A stretch of 64,000 nt of DNA from Gordionus sp. m RMFG-2023 (taxonomy: Eukaryota; Nematomorpha; Gordioida; Chordodea; Parachordodidae). This document shows, one piece after another, positions 1-15,000 of the stretch. Under the pieces are notes generated by a model. It was not told the DNA's origin, ran no database searches, and was given only the letters and a program-made list of their open reading frames with translations. The stretch is from NCBI RefSeq assembly GCF_954871325.1, contig NC_088776.1:30552508-30616507 (forward strand), written 5' to 3'. The translations under genes were made by a program, and so were the position numbers. Each line of letters opens with the position of its first letter. The stretch's first letter is position 1.

Positions 1-3000
1 TATTTTATTTATATAATATTATTACTAACCCTAACCCTAACCCTAACCCAACCCTAACCCTAACCCTAGCACTAATCTTAACCCGAACTCTAACACTAAT
101 CTTAACCCTAACCCTAACACTAATCTTAACACCTAACCCAATGATTTTACCCATAATATCCTTTGAATTTTTTTATATTATACCTACTAATTGATATTTA
201 TTAGCTTATAATGGTTTAAAGCTTAAAATCATTTGAAAGTTTTTTTTATTTATTTTCGCGTGATAAGCATTTTTACGTATGTTACACATATATATTTACT
301 TTATCTAATTATTATTTATTAATTTACAATAAATATATAATGTCTTAAAAGGGATTAATTCCTATAGTTCTTTAACTAAACATAGAAAAATCGGTATAAA
401 ATAATCTTGATATATTCTATTTATTTAATATTATTACTAACCCTAACCCTAACCCAACCCTAACCCTAACCCTAACCCTAGCACTAATCTTAACCCGAAC
501 TCTAACACTAATCTTAACCCTAACCCTAACACTAATCTTAACCCTAACCCTAACCCAATGATTTTACCCATAATATCCTTTGAATTTTTTTATATTATAC
601 CTACTAATTGATATTTATTAGCTTATAATGGTTTAAAGCTTAAAATCATTTGAAAGTTTTTTTTATTTATTTTCGCGTGATAAGCATTTTTACGTATGTT
701 ACACATATATATTTACTTTATCTAATTATTATTTATTAATTTACAATAAATATATAATGTCTTAAAAGGGATTAATTCCTATAGTTCTTTAACTAAACAT
801 AGAAAAATCGGTATAAAATAATCTTGATATATTCTATTTATTTAATATTATTACTAACCCTAACCCTAACCCAACCCTAACCCTAACCCTAACCCTAGCA
901 CTAATCTTAACCCGAACTCTAACACTAATCTTAACCCTAACCCTAACACTAATCTTAACCCTAACCCTAACCCAATGATTTTACCCATAATATCCTTTGA
1001 ATTTTTTTATATTATACCTACTAATTGATATTTATTAGCTTATAATGGTTTAAAGCTTAAAATCATTTGAACGTTTTTTTTATTTATTTTCGCGTGATAA
1101 GCATTTTTACGTATGTTACACATATATATATTTACTTTATCTAATTATTATTTATTAATTTACAATAAATATATAATGTCTTAAAAGGGATTAATTCCTA
1201 TAGTTCTTTAACTAAACATAGAAAAATCGGTATAAAATAATCTTGATATATTCTATTTATTTAATATTATTACTAACCCTAACCCTAACCCAACCCTAAC
1301 CCTAACCCTAACCCTAGCACTAATCTTAACCCGAACTCTAACACTAATCTTAACCCTAACCCTAACACTAATCTTAACCCTAACCCTAACCCAATGATTT
1401 TACGCATAATATCCTTTGAATTTTTTTATATTATACCTACTAATTGATATTTATTAGCTTATAATGGTTTAAAGCTTAAAATCATTTGAAAGTTTTTTTT
1501 ATTTATTTTCGCGTGATAAGCATTTTTACGTATGTTACACATATATATTTACTTTATCTAATTATTATTTATTAATTTACAATAAATATATAATGTCTTA
1601 AAAGGGATTAATTCCTATAGTTCTTTAACTAAACATAGAAAAATCGGTATAAAATAATCTTGATATATTCTATTTATTTAATATTATTACTAACCCTAAC
1701 CCTAAACCAACCCTAACCCTAACCCTAACACTAGCAGTAATCTTAACCCGAACTCTAACACTAATCATAACCCTAACACTAATCTTAAACCTAACCCTAA
1801 CCCAATGATTTTACCCATAATATCCTTTGAATTTTTTTATATTATACCTACTAATTGATATTTATTAGCTTATAATGGTTTAAAGCTTAAAATCATTTGA
1901 AAGTTTTTTTTATTTATTTTGGCGTGATAAGCATTTTTACGTATGTTACACATATATATTTACTTTATCTAATTATTATTTATTAATTTACAATAAATAT
2001 ATAATGTCTTAAAAGGGATTAATTCCTATAGTTCTTTAACAATACATAGAAAAATCGGTATAAAATAATCTTGATATATTTTATTTATATAATATTATTA
2101 CTAACCCTAACCCTAACCCAACCCTAACCCTAACCCTAACCCTAGCACTAATCTTAACCCGAACTCTAACACTAATCTTAACCCTAACCCTAACACTAAT
2201 CTTAACCCTAACCCAATGATTTTACCCATAATATCCTTTGAATTTTTTTATATTATACCTACTAATTGATATTTATTAGCTTATAATGGTTTAAAGCTTA
2301 AAATCATTTGAAAGTTTTTTTTATTTATTTTCGCGTGATAAGCATTTTTACGTATGTTACACATATATATTTACTTTATCTAATTATTATTTATTAATTT
2401 ACAATAAATATATAATGTCTTAAAAGGGATTAATTCCTATAGTTCTTTAACTAAACATAGAAAAATCGGTATAAAATAATCTTGATATATTCTATTTATT
2501 TAATATTATTACTAACCCTAACCCTAACCCAACCCTAACCCTAACCCTAACCCTAGCACTAATCTTAACCCGAACTCTAACACTAATCTTAACCCTAACC
2601 CTAACACTAATCTTAACCCTAACCCTAACCCAATGATTTTACGCATAATATCCTTTGAATTTTTTTATATTATACCTACTAATTGATATTTATTAGCTTA
2701 TAATGGTTTAAAGCTTAAAATCATTTGAAAGTTTTTTTTATTTATTTTCGCGTGATAAGCATTTTTACGTATGTTACACATATATATTTACTTTATCTAA
2801 TTATTATTTATTAATTTACAATAAATATATAATGTCTTAAAAGGGATTAATTCCTATAGTTCTTTAACTAAACATAGAAAAATCGGTATAAAATAATCTT
2901 GATATATTCTATTTATTTAATATTATTACTAACCCTAACCCTAACCCAACCCTAACCCTAACCCTAGCACTAATCTTAACCCGAACTCTAACACTAATCT

Positions 3001-6000
3001 TAACCTAACCCTAACACTAATCTTAACCCTAACCCTAACCCAATGATTTTACCCATAATATCCTTTGAATTTTTTTATATTATACCTACTAATTGATATT
3101 TATTAGCTTATAATGGTTTAAAGCTTAAAATCATTTGAAAGTTTTTTTTATTTATTTTGGCGTGATAAGCATTTTTACGTATGTTACACATATATATTTA
3201 CTTTATCTAATTATTATTTATTAATTTACAATAAATATATAATGTCTTAAAAGGGATTAATTCCTATAGTTCTTTAACAATACATAGAAAAATCGGTATA
3301 AAATAATCTTGATATATTTTATTTATATAATATTATTACTAACCCTAACCCTAACCCAACCCTAACCCTAACCCTAACCCTAGCACTAATCTTAACCCGA
3401 ACTCTAACACTAATCTTAACCCTAACCCTAACACTAATCTTAACCCTAACCCAATGATTTTACCCATAATATCCTTTGAATTTTTTTATATTATACCTAC
3501 TAATTGATATTTATTAGCTTATAATGGTTTAAAGCTTAAAATCATTTGAAAGTTTTTTTTATTTATTTTCGCGTGATAAGCATTTTTACGTATGTTACAC
3601 ATATATATTTACTTTATCTAATTATTATTTATTAATTTACAATAAATATATAATGTCTTAAAAGGGATTAATTCCTATAGTTCTTTAACTAAACATAGAA
3701 AAATCGGTATAAAATAATCTTGATATATTCTATTTATTTAATATTATTACTAACCCTAACCCTAACCCAACCCTAACCCTAACCCTAACCCTAGCACTAA
3801 TCTTAACCCGAACTCTAACACTAATCTTAACCCTAACCCTAACACTAATCTTAACCCTAACCCTAACCCAATGATTTTACGCATAATATCCTTTGAATTT
3901 TTTTATATTATACCTACTAATTGATATTTATTAGCTTATAATGGTTTAAAGCTTAAAATCATTTGAAAGTTTTTTTTATTTATTTTCGCGTGATAAGCAT
4001 TTTTACGTATGTTACACATATATATTTACTTTATCTAATTATTATTTATTAATTTACAATAAATATATAATGTCTTAAAAGGGATTAATTCCTATAGTTC
4101 TTTAACTAATACATAGAAAAATCGGTATAAAATAATCTTGATATATTCTATTTATTTAATATTATTACTAACCCTAACCCTAACCCAACCCTAACCCTAA
4201 CCCTAACCCTAGCACTAATCTTAACCCGAACTCTAACACTAATCTTAACCCTAACCCTAACACTAATCTTAACCCTAACCCTAACCCAATGATTTTACGC
4301 ATAATATCCTTTGAATTTTTTTATATTATACCTACTAATTGATATTTATTAGCTTATAATGGTTTAAAGCTTAAAATCATTTGAAAGTTTTTTTTATTTA
4401 TTTTCGCGTGATAAGCATTTTTACGTATGTTACACATATATATATTTACTTTATCTAATTATTATTTATTAATTTACAATAAATATATAATGTCTTAAAA
4501 GGGATTAATTCCTATAGTTCTTTAACTAAACATAGAAAAATCGGTATAAAATAATCTTGATATATTCTATTTATTTAATATTATTACTAACCCTAACCCT
4601 AACCCAACCCTAACCCTAACCTAACCCTAGCACTAATCTTAACCCGAACTCTAACACTAATCTTAACCCTAACCCTAACACTAATCTTAACCCTAACCCT
4701 AACCCAATGATTTTACCCATAATATCCTTTGAATTTTTTTATATTATACCTACTAATTGATATTTATTAGCTTATAATGGTTTAAAGCTTAAAATCATTT
4801 GAAAGTTTTTTTTATTTATTTTCGCGTGATAAGCATTTTTACGTATGTTATACATATATATTTACTCTATCTAATTATTATTTATTAATTTACAATAAAT
4901 ATATAATGTCTTAAAAGGGATTAATTCCTATAGTTCTTTAACTAATACATAGAAAAATCGGTATAAAATAATCTTGATATATTCTATTTATTTAATATTA
5001 TTACTAACCCTAACCCTAACCCAACCCTAACCCTAACCCTAACCCTAGCACTAATCTTAACCCGAACTCTAACACTAATCTTAACCCTAACCCTAACACT
5101 AATCTTAACCCTAACCCTAACCCAATGATTTTACGCATAATATCCTTTGAATTTTTTTATATTATACCTACTAATTGATATTTATTAGCTTATAATGGTT
5201 TAAAGCTTAAAATCATTTGAAAGTTTTTTTTATTTATTTTCGCGTGATAAGCATTTTTACGTATGTTACACATATATATATTTACTTTATCTAATTATTA
5301 TTTATTAATTTACAATAAATATATAATGTCTTAAAAGGGATTAATTCCTATAGTTCTTTAACTAAACATAGAAAAATCGGTATAAAATAATCTTGATATA
5401 TTCTATTTATTTAATATTATTACTAACCCTAACCCTAACCCAACCTAACCCTAACCCTAACCCTAGCACTAATCTTAACCCGAACTCTAACACTAATCTT
5501 AACCCTAACCCTAACACTAATCTTAACCTAACCCTAACCCAATGATTTTACGCATAATATCCTTTGAATTTTTTTATATTATACCTACTAATTGATATTT
5601 ATTAGCTTATAATGGTTTAAAGCTTAAAATCATTTGAAAGTTTTTTTTATTTATTTTGGCGTGATAAGCATTTTTACGTATGTTACACATATATATTTAC
5701 TTTATCTAATTATTATTTATTAATTTACAATAAATATATAATGTCTTAAAAGGGATTAATTCCTATAGTTCTTTAACTAAACATAGAAAAATCGGTATAA
5801 AATAATCTTGATATATTCTATTTATTTAATATTATTACTAACCCTAACCCTAACCCAACCCTAACCCTAACCCTAACCCTAGCACTAATCTTAACCCGAA
5901 CTCTAACACTAATCTTAACCCTAACCCTAACACTAATCTTAACCCTAACCCTAACCCAATGATTTTACGCATAATATCCTTTGAATTTTTTTATATTATA

Positions 6001-9000
6001 CCTACTAATTGATATTTATTAGCTTATAATGGTTTAAAGCTTAAAATCATTTGAAAGTTTTTTTTATTTATTTTCGCGTGATAAGCATTTTTACGTATGT
6101 TACACATATATATATTTACTTTATCTAATTATTATTTATTAATTTACAATAAATATATAATGTCTTAAAAGGGATTAATTCCTATAGTTCTTTAACTAAA
6201 CATAGAAAAATCGGTATAAAATAATCTTGATATATTCTATTTATTTAATATTATTACTAACCCTAACCCTAACCCAACCCTAACCCTAACCCTAACCCTA
6301 GCACTAATCTTAACCCGAACTCTAACACTAATCTTAACCCTAACCCTAACACTAATCTTAACCCTAACCCTAACCCAATGATTTTACCCATAATATCCTT
6401 TGAATTTTTTTATATTATACCTACTAATTGATATTTATTAGCTTATAATGGTTTAAAGCTTAAAATCATTTGAAAGTTTTTTTTATTTATTTTCGCGTGA
6501 TAAGCATTTTTACGTATGTTACACATATATATTTACTTTATCTAATTATTATTTATTAATTTACAATAAATATATAATGTCTTAAAAGGGATTAATTCCT
6601 ATAGTTCTTTAACTAATACATAGAAAAATCGGTATAAAATAATCTTGATATATTCTATTTATTTAATATTATTACTAACCCTAACCCTAACCCAACCCTA
6701 ACCCTAACCCTAACCCTAGCACTAATCTTAACCCGAACTCTAACACTAATCTTAACCCTAACCCTAACACTAATCTTAACCCTAACCCTAACCCAATGAT
6801 TTTACGCATAATATCCTTTGAATTTTTTTATATTATACCTACTAATTGATATTTATTAGCTTATAATGGTTTAAAGCTTAAAATCATTTGAACGTTTTTT
6901 TTATTTATTTTCGCGTGATAAGCATTTTTACGTATGTTACACATATATATATTTACTTTATCTAATTATTATTTATTAATTTACAATAAATATATAATGT
7001 CTTAAAAGGGATTAATTCCTATAGTTCTTTAACTAAACATAGAAAAATCGGTATAAAATAATCTTGATATATTCTATTTATTTAATATTATTACTAACCC
7101 TAACCCTAACCCTAACCCTAACCCTAACCCTAACCCTAGCACTAATCTTAACCCGAACTCTAACACTAATCTTAACCCTAACCCTAACACTAATCTTAAC
7201 CCTAACCCTAACCCAATGATTTTACCCATAATATCCTTTGAATTTTTTTATATTATACCTACTAATTGATATTTATTAGCTTATAATGGTTTAAAGCTTA
7301 AAATCATTTGAAAGTTTTTTTTATTTATTTTCGCGTGATAAGCATTTTTACGTATGTTACACATATATATTTACTTTATCTAATTATTATTTATTAATTT
7401 ACAATAAATATATAATGTCTTAAAAGGGATTAATTCCTATAGTTCTTTAACTAAACATAGAAAAATCGGTATAAAATAATCTTGATATATTCTATTTATT
7501 TAATATTATTACTAACCCTAACCCTAACCCAACCCTAACCCTAACCCTAACCCTAGCACTAATCTTAACCCGAACTCTAACACTAATCTTAACCCTAACC
7601 CTAACACTAATCTTAACCCTAACCCTAACCCAATGATTTTACCCATAATATTCTTTGAATTTTTTTATATTATACCTACTAGTACACTAGTTGATATTTA
7701 TTAGCTTATAATGGTTTAAAGCTTAAAATCATTTGAAAGTTTTTTTTATTTATTTAAGCGTGATAAGCATTTTTACGTATGTTACACATATATATTTACT
7801 TTATGAACTAATTATTATTTATTAATTTACAATATATATATAATGTTTTAAAAAGGATTAATTCCTATAGTTCTTTAACTAAACATAGAAAAATCGGTAT
7901 AAAATAATCTTGATATATTCTATTTATTTAATATTATTACTAACCCTAACCCTAACCCAACCCTAACCCTAACCCTAACCCTAACCCTAACCCTAGCACT
8001 AATCTTAACCCGAACTCTAACACTAATCTTAACCCTAACCCTAACACTAATCTTAACCCTAACCCTAACCCAATGATTTTACGCATAATATCCTTTGAAT
8101 TTTTTTATATTATACCTACTAATTGATATTTATTAGCTTATAATGGTTTAAAGCTTAAAATCATTTGAACGTTTTTTTTATTTATTTTCGCGTGATAAGC
8201 ATTTTTACGTATGTTACACATATATATATTTACTTTATCTAATTATTATTTATTAATTTACAATAAATATATAATGTCTTAAAAGGGATTAATTCCTATA
8301 GTTCTTTAACTAAACATAGAAAAATCGGTATAAAATAATCTTGATATATTCTATTTATTTAATATTATTACTAACCCTAACCCTAACCCAACCCTAACCC
8401 TAACCTAACCCTAGCACTAATCTTAACCCGAACTCTAACACTAATCTTAACCCTAACCCTAACACTAATCTTAACCCTAACCCTAACCCAATGATTTTAC
8501 GCATAATATCCTTTGAATTTTTTTATATTATACCTACTAATTGATATTTATTAGCTTATAATGGTTTAAAGCTTAAAATCATTTGAACGTTTTTTTTATT
8601 TATTTTCGCGTGATAAGCATTTTTACGTATGTTACACATATATATTTACTTTATCTAATTATTATTTATTAATTTACAATAAATATATAATGTCTTAAAA
8701 GGGATTAATTCCTATAGTTCTTTAACTAATACATAGAAAAATCGGTATAAAATAATCTTGATATATTCTATTTATTTAATATTATTACTAACCCTAACCC
8801 TAACCCAACCCTAACCCTAACCCTAGCACTAATCTTAACCCGAACTCTAACACTAATCTTAACCCTAACCCTAACACTAATCTTAACCCTAACCCAATGA
8901 TTTTACGCATAATATCCTTTGAATTTTTTTATATTATACCTACTAATTGATATTTATTAGCTTATAATGGTTTAAAGCTTAAAATCATTTGAAAGTTTTT

Positions 9001-12000
9001 TTTATTTATTTTGGCGTGATAAGCATTTTTACGTATGTTACACATATATATTTACTTTATCTAATTATTATTTATTAATTTACAATAAATATATAATGTC
9101 TTAAAAGGGATTAATTCCTATAGTTCTTTAACTAAACATAGAAAAATCGGTATAAAATAATCTTGATATATTCTATTTATTTAATATTATTACTAACCCT
9201 AACCCTAACCCAACCCTAACCCTAACCCTAACCCTAGCACTAATCTTAACCCGAACTCTAACACTAATCTTAACCCTAACCCTAACACTAATCTTAACCC
9301 TAACCCTAACCCAATGATTTTACCCATAATATCCTTTGAATTTTTTTATATTATACCTACTAATTGATATTTATTAGCTTATAATGGTTTAAAGCTTAAA
9401 ATCATTTGAAAGTTTTTTTTATTTATTTTCGCGTGATAAGCATTTTTACGTATGTTACACATATATATATTTACTTTATCTAATTATTATTTATTAATTT
9501 ACAATAAATATATAATGTCTTAAAAGGGATTAATTCCTATAGTTCTTTAACTAAACATAGAAAAATCGGTATAAAATAATCTTGATATATTCTATTTATT
9601 TAATATTATTACTAACCCTAACCCTAACCCTAACCCTAACCCTAACCCTAACCCTAGCACTAATCTTAACCCGAACTCTAACACTAATCTTAACCCTAAC
9701 CCTAACACTAATCTTAACCCTAACCCTAACCCAATGATTTTACCCATAATATCCTTTGAATTTTTTTATATTATACCTACTAATTGATATTTATTAGCTT
9801 ATAATGGTTTAAAGCTTAAAATCATTTGAAAGTTTTTTTTATTTATTTTCGCGTGATAAGCATTTTTACGTATGTTACACATATATATATTTACTTTATC
9901 TAATTATTATTTATTAATTTACAATAAATATATAATGTCTTAAAAGGGATTAATTCCTATAGTTCTTTAACTAAACATAGAAAAATCGGTATAAAATAAT
10001 CTTGATATATTCTATTTATTTAATATTATTACTAACCCTAACCCTAACCCTAACCCTAACCCTAACCCTAACCCTAGCACTAATCTTAACCCGAACTCTA
10101 ACACTAATCTTAACCCTAACCCTAACACTAATCTTAACCCTAACCCTAACCCAATGATTTTACGCATAATATCCTTTGAATTTTTTTATATTATACCTAC
10201 TAATTGATATTTATTAGCTTATAATGGTTTAAAGCTTAAAATCATTTGAAAGTTTTTTTTATTTATTTTCGCGTGATAAGCATTTTTACGTATGTTACAC
10301 ATATATATATTTACTTTATCTAATTATTATTTATTAATTTACAATAAATATATAATGTCTTAAAAAGGATTAATTCCTATAGTTCTTTAACTAAACATAG
10401 AAAAATCGGTATAAAATAATCTTGATATATTCTATTTATTTAATATTATTACTAACCCTAACCCTAACCCTAACCCTAACCCTAACCCTAACCCTAGCAC
10501 TAATCTTAACCCGAACTCTAACACTAATCTTAACCCTAACCCTAACACTAATCTTAACCCTAACCCTAACCCAATGATTTTACGCATAATATCCTTTGAA
10601 TTTTTTTATATTATACCTACTAATTGATATTTATTAGCTTATAATGGTTTAAAGCTTAAAATCATTTGAAAGTTTTTTTTATTTATTTTCGCGTGATAAG
10701 CATTTTTACGTATGTTACACATATATATTTACTTTATCTAATTATTATTTATTAATTTACAATAAATATATAATGTCTTAAAAGGGATTAATTCCTATAG
10801 TTCTTTAACTAAACATAGAAAAATCGGTATAAAATAATCTTGATATATTCTATTTATTTAATATTATTACTAACCCTAACCCTAACCCAACCCTAACCCT
10901 AACCCTAACCCTAGCACTAATCTTAACCCGAACTCTAACACTAATCTTAACCCTAACCCTAACACTAATCTTAACCCTAACCCTAACCCAATGATTTTAC
11001 GCATAATATCCTTTGAATTTTTTTATATTATACCTACTAATTGATATTTATTAGCTTATAATGGTTTAAAGCTTAAAATCATTTGAAAGTTTTTTTTATT
11101 TATTTTCGCGTGATAAGCATTTTTACGTATGTTACACATATATATTTACTTTATCTAATTATTATTTATTAATTTACAATAAATATATAATGTCTTAAAA
11201 GGGATTAATTCCTATAGTTCTTTAACTAAACATAGAAAAATCGGTATAAAATAATCTTGATATATTCTATTTATTTAATATTATTACTAACCCTAACCCT
11301 AACCCAACCCTAACCCTAACCCTAACCCTAGCACTAATCTTAACCCGAACTCTAACACTAATCTTAACCCTAACCCTAACACTAATCTTAACCCTAACCC
11401 TAACCCAATGATTTTACCCATAATATCCTTTGAATTTTTTTATATTATACCTACTAATTGATATTTATTAGCTTATAATGGTTTAAAGCTTAAAATCATT
11501 TGAAAGTTTTTTTTATTTATTTTCGCGTGATAAGCATTTTTACGTATGTTACACATATATATTTACTTTATCTAATTATTATTTATTAATTTACAATAAA
11601 TATATAATGTCTTAAAAGGGATTAATTCCTATAGTTCTTTAACTAATACATAGAAAAATCGGTATAAAATAATCTTGATATATTTTATTTATATAATATT
11701 ATTACTAACCCTAACCCTAACCCTAACCCAACCCTAACCCTAACCCTAGCACTAATCTTAACCCGAACTCTAACACTAATCTTAACCCTAACCCTAACAC
11801 TAATCTTAACCCTAACCCAATGATTTTACCCATAATATCCTTTGAATTTTTTTATATTATACCTACTAATTGATATTTATTAGCTTATAATGGTTTAAAG
11901 CTTAAAATCATTTGAAAGTTTTTTTTATTTATTTTGGCGTGATAAGCATTTTTACGTATGTTACACATATATATTTACTTTATCTAATTATTATTTATTA

Positions 12001-15000
12001 ATTTACAATAAATATATAATGTCTTAAAAGGGATTAATTCCTATAGTTCTTTAACTAATACATAGAAAAATCGGTATAAAATAATCTTGATATATTCTAT
12101 TTATTTAATATTATTACTAACCCTAACCCTAACCCAACCCTAACCCTAACCCTAACCCTAGCACTAATCTTAACCCGAACTCTAACACTAATCTTAACCC
12201 TAACCCTAACACTAATCTTAACCCTAACCCTAACCCAATGATTTTACCCATAATATCCTTTGAATTTTTTTATATTATACCTACTAATTGATATTTATTA
12301 GCTTATAATGGTTTAAAGCTTAAAATCATTTGAAAGTTTTTTTTATTTATTTTCGCGTGATAAGCATTTTTACGTATGTTACACATATATATTTACTTTA
12401 TCTAATTATTATTTATTAATTTACAATAAATATATAATGTCTTAAAAGGGATTAATTCCTATAGTTCTTTAACTAAACATAGAAAAATCGGTATAAAATA
12501 ATCTTGATATATTCTATTTATTTAATATTATTACTAACCCTAACCCTAACCCAACCCTAACCCTAACCCTAGCACTAATCTTAACCCGAACTCTAACACT
12601 AATCTTAACCCTAACCCTAACACTAATCTTAACCCTAACCCTAACCCAATGATTTTACGCATAATATCCTTTGAATTTTTTTATATTATACCTACTAATT
12701 GATATTTATTAGCTTATAATGGTTTAAAGCTTAAAATCATTTGAAAGTTTTTTTTATTTATTTTCGCGTGATAAGCATTTTTACGTATGTTACACATATA
12801 TATATTTACTTTATCTAATTATTATTTATTAATTTACAATAAATATATAATGTCTTAAAAGGGATTAATTCCTATAGTTCTTTAACTAAACATAGAAAAA
12901 TCGGTATAAAATAATCTTGATATATTCTATTTATTTAATATTATTACTAACCCTAACCCTAACCCAACCCTAACCCTAACCCTAACCCTAGCACTAATCT
13001 TAACCCGAACTCTAACACTAATCTTAACCCTAACCCTAACACTAATCTTAACCCTAACCCTAACCCAATGATTTTACGCATAATATCCTTTGAATTTTTT
13101 TATATTATACCTACTAATTGATATTTATTAGCTTATAATGGTTTAAAGCTTAAAATCATTTGAAAGTTTTTTTTATTTATTTTGGCGTGATAAGCATTTT
13201 TACGTATGTTACACATATATATTTACTTTATCTAATTATTATTTATTAATTTACAATAAATATATAATGTCTTAAAAGGGATTAATTCCTATAGTTCTTT
13301 AACTAAACATAGAAAAATCGGTATAAAATAATCTTGATATATTCTATTTATTTAATATTATTACTAACCCTAACCCTAACCCAACCCTAACCCTAACCCT
13401 AACCCTAGCACTAATCTTAACCCGAACTCTAACACTAATCTTAACCCTAACCCTAACACTAATCTTAACCCTAACCCTAACCCAATGATTTTACGCATAA
13501 TATCCTTTGAATTTTTTTATATTATACCTACTAATTGATATTTATTAGCTTATAATGGTTTAAAGCTTAAAATCATTTGAAAGTTTTTTTTATTTATTTT
13601 CGCGTGATAAGCATTTTTACGTATGTTACACATATATATATTTACTTTATCTAATTATTATTTATTAATTTACAATAAATATATAATGTCTTAAAAGGGA
13701 TTAATTCCTATAGTTCTTTAACTAAACATAGAAAAATCGGTATAAAATAATCTTGATATATTCTATTTATTTAATATTATTACTAACCCTAACCCTAACC
13801 CTAACCCTAACCCTAACCCTAACCCTAGCACTAATCTTAACCCGAACTCTAACACTAATCTTAACCCTAACCCTAACACTAATCTTAACCCTAACCCTAA
13901 CCCAATGATTTTACGCATAATATCCTTTGAATTTTTTTATATTATACCTACTAATTGATATTTATTAGCTTATAATGGTTTAAAGCTTAAAATCATTTGA
14001 AAGTTTTTTTTATTTATTTTCGCGTGATAAGCATTTTTACGTATGTTACACATATATATTTACTTTATCTAATTATTATTTATTAATTTACAATAAATAT
14101 ATAATGTCTTAAAAGGGATTAATTCCTATAGTTCTTTAACTAAACATAGAAAAATCGGTATAAAATAATCTTGATATATTCTATTTATTTAATATTATTA
14201 CTAACCCTAACCCTAACCCAACCCTAACCCTAACCCTAACCCTAGCACTAATCTTAACCCGAACTCTAACACTAATCTTAACCCTAACCCTAACACTAAT
14301 CTTAACCCTAACCCTAACCCAATGATTTTACGCATAATATCCTTTGAATTTTTTTATATTATACCTACTAATTGATATTTATTAGCTTATAATGGTTTAA
14401 AGCTTAAAATCATTTGAAAGTTTTTTTTATTTATTTTGGCGTGATAAGCATTTTTACGTATGTTACACATATATATTTACTTTATCTAATTATTATTTAT
14501 TAATTTACAATAAATATATAATGTCTTAAAAGGGATTAATTCCTATAGTTCTTTAACTAATACATAGAAAAATCGGTATAAAATAATCTTGATATATTCT
14601 ATTTATTTAATATTATTACTAACCCTAACCCTAACCCTAACCCTAACCCTAACCCTAACCCTAGCACTAATCTTAACCCGAACTCTAACACTAATCTTAA
14701 CCCTAACCCTAACACTAATCTTAACCCTAACCCTAACCCAATGATTTTACGCATAATATCCTTTGAATTTTTTTATATTATACCTACTAATTGATATTTA
14801 TTAGCTTATAATGGTTTAAAGCTTAAAATCATTTGAAAGTTTTTTTTATTTATTTTGGCGTGATAAGCATTTTTACGTATGTTACACATATATATTTACT
14901 TTATCTAATTATTATTTATTAATTTACAATAAATATATAATGTCTTAAAAGGGATTAATTCCTATAGTTCTTTAACTAATACATAGAAAAATCGGTATAA

